From Dermatemys mawii (Eukaryota > Chordata > Testudines > Dermatemydidae), in the NCBI GenBank assembly GCA_007922305.1, contig ML677351.1:15563878-15627877 (forward strand): a stretch of DNA of 64,000 bases. The letters are read 5' to 3'. The number at the start of each line of letters is the position of its first letter. Position 1 is the first letter of the stretch. The position numbers and the translations under genes were made by a program. The notes beneath the pieces were generated by a model. The model was not told the origin of the DNA and made no database searches. It saw nothing but the letters and a program-made list of their open reading frames with translations. This document shows positions 57,601 through 64,000 of the stretch, piece by piece.

Positions 57601-58590
57601 GGACCAATGGCCCTACATGGAATGTGAGTTCAGATGCACCCCCCAACTTAGGAGTTATGCATCTGTGGTGATGATCAGCGTTGGGGAATTCTGTACAAAC
57701 CACACCTCCCTATAGACACTGTCTGACTGCGTCCACAAGAGCAGGGAGGTGTGGTTTTGTTTTTTGTTTTTGGCATTGTGAGGTGTTTGTTTATATTGGG
57801 CCTGTGTGGGACATTCAGAGCCAAGTTTATAGACATAGCATGTGTAATCTTGCATGTCTGATAATGAAAGTGATGGCAGCCATGTGGCTTAGAAGTTGCA
57901 GGCAAGTTTTGGCAGATACTTGTGGACTGTTTTGTGTCATGGAGATCAGGCTGGTTAAAGTTAGAAATCATTTTCATGGTAGAGAGGTCCTTGCTTTGCG
58001 AGAACTGAGGTAGGCTCTAAGGAACTCTAGCTCTTGCATGGGTGTTAGAGTTGATTTTTGTGCATGCATTTGGACACAACCTCGTAAAGAAACTTAACCT
58101 CATAAAGAGAGTTCGGTGGACACTGCTTCTTGTGTTGGTGCTTTCAGCAAGCGTTTGTTCAAGTATGGAAATATCATGATTCCTTTTCTGTGGAAGTAGG
58201 GTGCTACAATGGCAAGGACCTTTGAAAATACTCGAGGGGAGATGGATAGGCTGAAGGGTAGGACCTTGTTCTTGTCCTATTGCAAATCTGAGAAACCTCC
58301 AATGTGAAGTATGGATCATTGTATGAAAATACAAATTCTGGAGCTCGAGGACTGAGAACCAGTCCCTTATTTCTAGTGCTGGAATTATGATGGCTAGTTT
58401 GACCATCTTGACGCACTGTATTTTCACAAACTTGTTGAGTCACTGTAGGTTGAGAATGGATCTCCACCATCTTTTTTTCTTCATGAGAAAGTATGAATAG
58501 AAGTCCTTCCCTCTGTATTTTGTTGGTTCTGGTTCTACTGGTCCTAGATGTATGAGGTGAGTTACCTCTTGTCACAGTTAATGTTCATGA
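57600..58590 (-). pseudogene. DIRS reverse transcriptase remnant
   Basis: Frame 58427-58017 opens with 'KMVKLAIIIPALEIRDWFSV' and 'LYFHTMIHTSHWRFLRFAIG', the palm region of a DIRS reverse transcriptase. Upstream in other frames lies the fingers region (58575-58430, 'YRGKDFYS'-like). The first catalytic segment, D-L-Q-D-A-Y in active relatives, reads E-L-Q-N-L-Y, and the Y-L-D-D loop near 58150-58175 reads Y-L-N-K. Both sets of catalytic aspartates are lost, apart from many stops, so the enzyme is dead. The reaction in active relatives is copying of element RNA into circular DNA. Confidence 0.75.
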
Positions 58591-58989
58591 GAGGGGGTCC
58601 CTGAAGAGGGATGAGGAGGGAGGGTGGGGAGGAGGGTTGGAAAGAAAGGGGAAGGAATACACGGTTTGTATAATTTCTAAAACCCATCTGTCCATTGTAA
58701 TAGTTTTCCAGATCATTTAGAATGGGGTAGGCGATCTCCAAATGGTCAGGATAGTGCTGGCATTTCCAGCACGGAAAGATATGGCCGTCAACCAAAGTTT
58801 CAAATTTGCTGCCTGGATGTTGATGTTTGGGACGCAGTAGCTGGAGTAGTAGGTTGTCGTCTCCTCACAGACCTCAGTTTTTGACCCTGTTTTTCATACT
58901 TCCTATGTTGTTGTGAGTACGGAGTATGGTGATATCACTGTGGGGCATAACAACTCCTCTGTTGCTTCTAGGTTCTAGGTGTATAGATA

Positions 58990-60290
58990 CCTAGGGATCC
59001 CTCAAGTCCTTGAGTGTATGCAGGGAATTGCTGGTTTTAATGGTGAAGAGTTTGGGCCCCTCAAATGGTAGGTCTTCAACCACTGACTGTTCTTCCCTGG
59101 GGAATCCAGAGAGATGGAGCCAGGATGCCCTTCTCATTACTACTGCAGTCACTACAATTCTTGCTGCTGTGTCTGCAGAATCTAGTGCTGCCTTCAGTGC
59201 TATTTTACATATAAGTTGTTCCTTTGATACAAGTGCTGTGAATTGTTCCCTTTTGTCAACTGGAATAAAGTCTAAGAATTCTGAGAGTTTCGTGTAGTTA
59301 TTATGATCATACTTAGCCATCCAGGCTTCATAGTTGGCTATCAGCACATGGAGCATAGCTGAGGAGTATGCCTTGCAGCTGAAGTGGTCAAGCCTTTTCC
59401 AGTCCTTATAGCGAGGAGTGTTTTTGTGGGCTTATTGTATGCCCAGAGTTGTCTGTACTACTGTCAGTGTCTGGGATTGGAGTAGTATGCCCCAGTAGGG
59501 GGTCCTGGTTTGAGTAGTTCTTGGTGGGAAGGACATTGTGGAGGATAATATATTTGGCCTTCCTTATCATCTTCTTCCTTGCTGGAGAGAGATGGGGCAG
59601 AATGTAGTGAAGTCATGAGGAGACTCCGTGCCGAATGTACCGGGTGGTGTCTGTGCCAAGAATCAGAGACTCAGGTGTCGACCTTGCCATAAGATCTTTG
59701 ACTCGCAAAAACTGCTGTGGTGTCTGCACTGCAGGCAGCATGGTGCCAGTGCTGAGTACGAGGGCATATTTGTCGTTGCTGATGTCTATGCTGGCATGGG
59801 TGCCGAGCATGCGATACTGGCCGAGGAGCGAGTTGCAGTCCGTGGCAGTGCCACGCCGCTCTGTGTTGATGGTAGAATCGGCTCTGTTGGTGCTGAGGTG
59901 TGGGATTTCAGTTTCCCTTTGTTGTCTGCCTCAGAGCTGTCACCTTTAGAAACCTTTGCTCTTGCAGTACCGGAGGGTCCTGCTCTTTCAGCCATTGGGA
60001 AGGCCGGTGTGGTCGGTATTGATGGTGTTTGCCTGTTTGCAGAACAGCATTTCTTGGATGATTCCTGTGTCAGGGACGTGGCAACCACTTCTTGTGCACC
60101 TTTTTAGTGGGATGGTCAGAAGCCTGAGCTGTAGAGAACGAATCCCTGTCAGAAACCGTGGTCGGCAAGCTTTGGCTAGGCTCAGATGCCGGTCTGAGAC
60201 CTCTCCATGAGGAGTTTTAGTTGTAGGTCTCTCGCCTTTCTCAGCGCGAGCACTTCGGAGGTACATGTGTATCACCTACCCGGTAAACAC
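58990..60290 (-). pseudogene. DIRS gag-like protein remnant
   Basis: The N-terminal part is spread over frames 60275-59988 and 60088-59786 (low-complexity Ser/Pro/Thr-rich, 'PAFPMAERAGPSGTARAKVS') and 59810-59613. The conserved C-terminal part is open at 59356-58991: 'YEAWMAKYDHNNYTKLSEFL', 'ALKAALDSADTAARIVVTAV', 'VMRRASWLHLSGFPREEQSV' and 'VEDLPFEGPKLF'. These blocks are typical of the capsid-like protein of vertebrate DIRS elements, which packages the RNA. Frames 1 and 2 are both used, so at least two frameshifts exist. I am confident of the family, less of the N-terminal limit. Confidence 0.75.
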
Positions 60291-60775
60291 ACTATGAGTG
60301 CCAGTCAGAGATTGGTATAGGAAACTTGCAGGTGCAGCAGCATGTAAAGCCCAGGGAAGCAGGTATTCCCATCCAGGAAGGTTTTTCTCGCTGAAGGGAA
60401 GACTAAAACTATTCTAGAAGTTCAACTGAAACTTAGTTCCTAATGAGTAAAATATACATGTTTTTTTCCTTTTTAAGAATAATGGGGACAAAGGAAAAAA
60501 CCTATCTATCCTAACTATAACTGTAGATAAAAACTAAGCCAAAAAAGGTAAATACAGATGCACTGCTAAATGCGCCAACCTGAGGCAAAGGTGATAGAGA
60601 ACGACCTGAGGTGGGGCAGGTCGCATAGTGTCAGATAACTACCTGAAGTGGCACAAGATGGGGACCATGCATGTGCGTCCCAAACATGCATTGCTACCAT
60701 AAATCTCCAATTACAAGCACAGAGGCGCATGTGGAACACTCCCAGGGACATCACTTGAAGAAGACTAGGAGATTC

Positions 60776-63144
60776 AGTCAAAAACTGAGAAGAGAGTATG
60801 ACTGGAGGGGAAGTATTTTGATAAAATGCTCAGAATATCACCCAAGGCAAATTTTTCTAGAGTGCTCCTGCTGGAAGTGACACTATAGAGATACCTAAAT
60901 CTGTCAAGTGTTGAAGGAGCATGAACAAAATATAGTAATGCTTAGATAAAACAGGAAAAGTAATAAAAAATGTCAGTGAACCTATTTGCCCAAATAATTC
61001 AATTAAAGGAAAATACAAGAATTTTGAAGCATGTACCATAACTCAGACTATTGTTTATAGGACAGCACATGTATTCTACAAATACTTTATAGCTCATGAG
61101 CCTTTGATTTCTGTGGAAGTAGAAAACAATATTTTCCACAGATCAGTCTTTTCTGTTTTGAGTTCTTTTATCAACTTCCTACTCCCATAACTCTCTATTT
61201 TTGTCAATTTGCATAAAATGGATAGTACCCATGTTCCTTAGCTAGTTTTATATTAAAAGGAATAGCTTTCAAATGTGATGTCTTGACATTAAAACTAAAA
61301 CAGGAAAAATCTAGTTGGTTTATTTATATATAATATGGAAGCTTTAAATAAAACTGGTCAAACATCAGGGAACTTCTGACAGCTCAAAAGAAAACTCAGT
61401 ATACAAAATATGAAGCTACTTGTAGGATGCTAATCCAGGAAGAAGATGACCTAAATTCTAATCCCTATCCAAAAGTTTCATGTCATGCATCATTATTTAT
61501 TTCCCTAAATATAAATAGCAAAGGATATACATGTGGAGAGAAGCTGTCACTTACTTAGAACAACCACAGAACAGAACCTTCAAAGGAGAACAAAGCTGTC
61601 AGCAGCTTTTCCACTCATGCTCTACAGTAAATTAAACTTGCTTTCTACTGTTCAGTCCTTTTCCTTCTGAATCTTATTAGTTACGAGTGGATTTAGATTT
61701 GCTTATTGCTTTTTATTTAATGGATGTCAAACATTCTAGCCCTTTTCTCCCACCTTTTATTTTATCGCTTAACAATTGGTCTTGTTTTCTCTTTAATCTG
61801 TAACAGATATTATCATTATCCTATTAATATTTATGTTATGTTAGGTCCTGATCTGGCTCAGGACCCTGTTGTATAAGGAGCTTTACAGCTGTAGACGTGG
61901 TCCCATCATAATCTTCATTAACAATTTACGGAAGATTGAAGTCAGTCTGCTTTTACTTCCCCTCCTTCATATCACATGCTCAGTTGTATAGTTTGTATTG
62001 CTATTCCCAATCATGGTTTATATCTATAGTAAGTTTAGGTTCATTACCTTCCCTGTTGTCCTTTTTAGTATTTATTTATTGGGAGGAAACACCTATTCAG
62101 GTAGCAGCAATCATGAGCATAATAAAAGGATATCCATATGGATATTTTAATTTACATTATTTTGAAATGCTTTGGATCTAATGAGCCTTAGGCTTCTCTC
62201 AGTGACATTTGGGGACTGTGTGCCATCGTGCCTAGTACAAAGGGGTTCAGTTCTTATTTAGGGTTTCTAGGTACTCTTACAGAAGAAATGTGTGATACTT
62301 TAATGTAAAATACCCTGGTAAGAATGACAGATATTGTCATGTCATTTATCATCATACAAACATTCAAATTCTGTCTTTTACAATATAGTGTCAATTGCTT
62401 AACGGCAAACATTTTCAGCATAAATGCACTACGATGAGTAAAATGATGTGGAGTATGTTTAAGAATGTTATCCTCTCTTAGTTAAAGTAACAATTACAAT
62501 GATGTAATAAACTTTCCATTACTTTTCTGCAAGTGAAGAAATTCTCTAATTCCCTGAAACCACTTGAACAAAAAGCAAATAGTGATGGAATACTCGTCTC
62601 ATAACTTCACCAAGAGCACTGATAAATCACTCGTAAAATAAAATAGCAGATTGAGATTTTCCACTATTTTTCTTGTCACCGTGCAGAACTCTCTACTACT
62701 GTGGGCCACCTCTACCCTGCTGTGATGAATTGGCACTTCAGAAAGCAGTGTTCCTTTTATTTTGTGAAATCAGCAGTGAGACACATAGGGAAGCTGTTTC
62801 AAAAAAGCCAATTCAGCAGAGCTGGTAGAAATGGTCCAATGGCAACCACAGCATATAATTAAAATGTGTAAAAAAAACAAAAACAAAAACAGGAAGAGAA
62901 GAGATAGAAACTAGAACATGATAGAAAGGGAGATGCTGAAGAGGATGCAAAAGAGACAGTTAAAAATTTTTCATTAACAAAAGGGAGAAATGAATAACTC
63001 GTGTGTTGTTGCCCAGGCCCAAATGTAAAACAAAGCAGTATGGGTCCCTGAAACTTTATGGACCAATATTATCTCTTTTCCCAATGACCTGTCACAGCAA
63101 TTGCAATTGTCTGGGAAGCTTGTGTTGTCAGTCTGTAGGTTTGG
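60776..63144. other. AT-rich stretch, no gene recognised
   Basis: Near 61840-61895 ('GATCTGGCTCAGGACCCTGT') a diverged ancient repeat is possible. Frames such as 61936-62181 and 62974-63213 show no domain. Confidence 0.45.
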
Positions 63145-63450
63145 ACTCTTAGGGTGCAATAAAAAACCTGACGCACCAAATCTCAGAGTATAGGTCTGTT
63201 GATTTGGGCTCATGGGGCTTGGGCTGTGGGGCTAAAATTGTAGTGCAGATGTTCCAGCTTGGGCTGGAGGCCAGGTTTTGAGGCCCACCCTTTTTGCGGT
63301 GTTTTAGTGCCCAAGCCCCAGCTCAAGCCCCGGTGTCAACATGGCAATTTTCAGTTCCAAGGCCCAAAACCATGAAGCCTAATCAGCTGACCTGGGCCAG
63401 CCAAAGCCAGGCTGCAGGTCTTTTATTGCAGTGGGGCTGTACCTTTAGGG
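63145..63450. mobile_element. MITE of the 17386-17705 family, copy 2
   Basis: 'GTGCAATAAAAAACCTG' at the left and 'CAGGTCTTTTATTGCAGTG' at the right are inverted ends. 'TGGGGCTTGGGCTGTGGGGC' and 'AGCTGACCTGGGCCAGCC' inside match the family. Outermost bases (GTAGAYGTA-type) are decayed compared with copy 1. Confidence 0.65.
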
Positions 63451-63889
63451 AGTTATCTGCAGTGACGTGTTCCCAGGTCTGGAACTCATTTGCATTTTCA
63501 GTCCCTATGGACCTAAGTTTGCACTTGAAAGACACATTTATTTTATTGGAAATTTTTGCAATAGTGAATGGAAGTGCCTTGATTTTTTTAAAAAAAGTTT
63601 ATTAAATGTAAATGTTTATAATTGGGTGTGATATTCATGTGCCAAGGTGATGGATAGATTTGTATTTAATAAACAGCTCTGTAATCATCTGAAAGATGGA
63701 GATAAATTCTTAAATGGAAAAATTACATAGGAGTTGATATTGCTCCCTCGCTGTACTCTAGCTTCCAAGCTCTCAGCCCCCTTACTTGTCTGAAGTTACC
63801 TCCTCAAGAATTTAAGAACTCCCAGAACTCATCATCAGGAAGGGGGGAACAACATCAGACATGGTTATTTCTAGCAATATTACCTCTAG
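63451..63889. other. No gene or repeat recognised
   Basis: Plus frame 63294-63605 begins inside the MITE and has no domain. Confidence 0.45.
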
Positions 63890-64000
63890 GGTACGTCTAT
63901 ACTACCCATTGGATTGGTGGGTAGTGTTCAATGTGTTGGGGATCAATTTATTGCGTCTCATCTAAACGCGAAAAATCCATCCCTGAACATGCTCCCCGTC
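63890..64000 (+). mobile_element. MITE with TCGAC-rich core, copy 2 (cut by window end)
   Basis: From 'TAGGGTACGTCTATACTACC' the sequence carries 'GGGGATCAATTTATTGCGTC' and 'TAAACGCGAAAAATCCATCC' (an imperfect inverted pair) and ends the window at GCTCCCCGTC. It is the reverse-strand counterpart of the right half of 16662-16955. Its other half lies beyond the window. Confidence 0.7.

Larger units (their letters stand above)
56690..60775 (-). mobile_element. DIRS-type tyrosine recombinase retroelement, degraded
   Basis: On the minus strand the order is terminal region (about 60775-60300), gag-like region, reverse transcriptase, RNase H and the first part of a recombinase region. Every block is recognisable but broken by stops and frameshifts. 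The 5' terminal region holds 'GAAGAAGACTAG' and 'GCGCATGTGGAACACTCCCA' (plus-strand reading), related to the palindromic end at 15981-16080. The element seems truncated before the end of the recombinase gene. About 4.1 kb. Confidence 0.8.

Noticed and set aside
57681..58013. 110-codon plus-strand frame
   Set aside because: Antisense shadow of the DIRS reverse transcriptase region.
59628..60107. 159-codon plus-strand frame
   Set aside because: It is the complement of the DIRS gag-like region, whose minus-strand readings match known blocks; this frame does not.
1..64000. CRISPR array, operons or ribosome binding sites
   Set aside because: No regularly spaced repeats and no compact gene clusters; all transposable elements present are of eukaryotic type.

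Overview
The window looks like intergenic or intronic DNA from an amniote, most probably a turtle. It has long AT-rich non-coding stretches and no host exon, rRNA or free tRNA gene that I can support. Everything gene-like is a decayed transposable element. The turtle assignment is an inference from the mixture: CR1 LINEs, MIR, an RTE-type LINE, Penelope-like (PLE) and DIRS-type retroelements, a Tigger DNA transposon, several LTR-type repeats and many hAT or mariner-like MITEs. Most family names rest on remembered similarity and were not searched.

Layout. 1-97: tail of a PLE. 6760-7864: CR1 remnant followed by a MITE that holds a second CR1 tail. 11180-11740: RTE-type LINE fragment. 15945-16955: internally deleted DIRS derivative next to a MITE. 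17386-20720: MITEs and an inverted PLE-type terminal pair. 25267-26319: LTR-like repeat. 30380-31740: MIR split by a MITE and a minus-strand CR1. 35718-36295: MIR whose head is interrupted by a hAT MITE with an 8-bp duplication. 38108-38778: solo LTR. About 41150-43173: long LTR split by a CR1. 45408-46430: PLE with a GIY-YIG endonuclease domain between inverted ends that carry hammerhead-like motifs. 47741-51089: Tigger transposon with 21-bp inverted repeats and a nearly readable transposase, itself carrying an LTR-like insert. 54111-54732: hAT MITE with a perfect 8-bp duplication and a minisatellite core. 56690-60775: minus-strand DIRS element (gag, RT, RNase H, start of the recombinase). 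63145-64000: two more MITEs.

No genes work together here as a pathway. The most informative signals are the ribozyme-like folds in the PLE ends, the layered insertions that give a relative age order, and the specific lesions in the transposase and in the DIRS polymerase. The remaining AT-rich stretches hold no coding signal I can defend; two of them (about 4440-4860 and 28140-28400) could be conserved non-coding elements.
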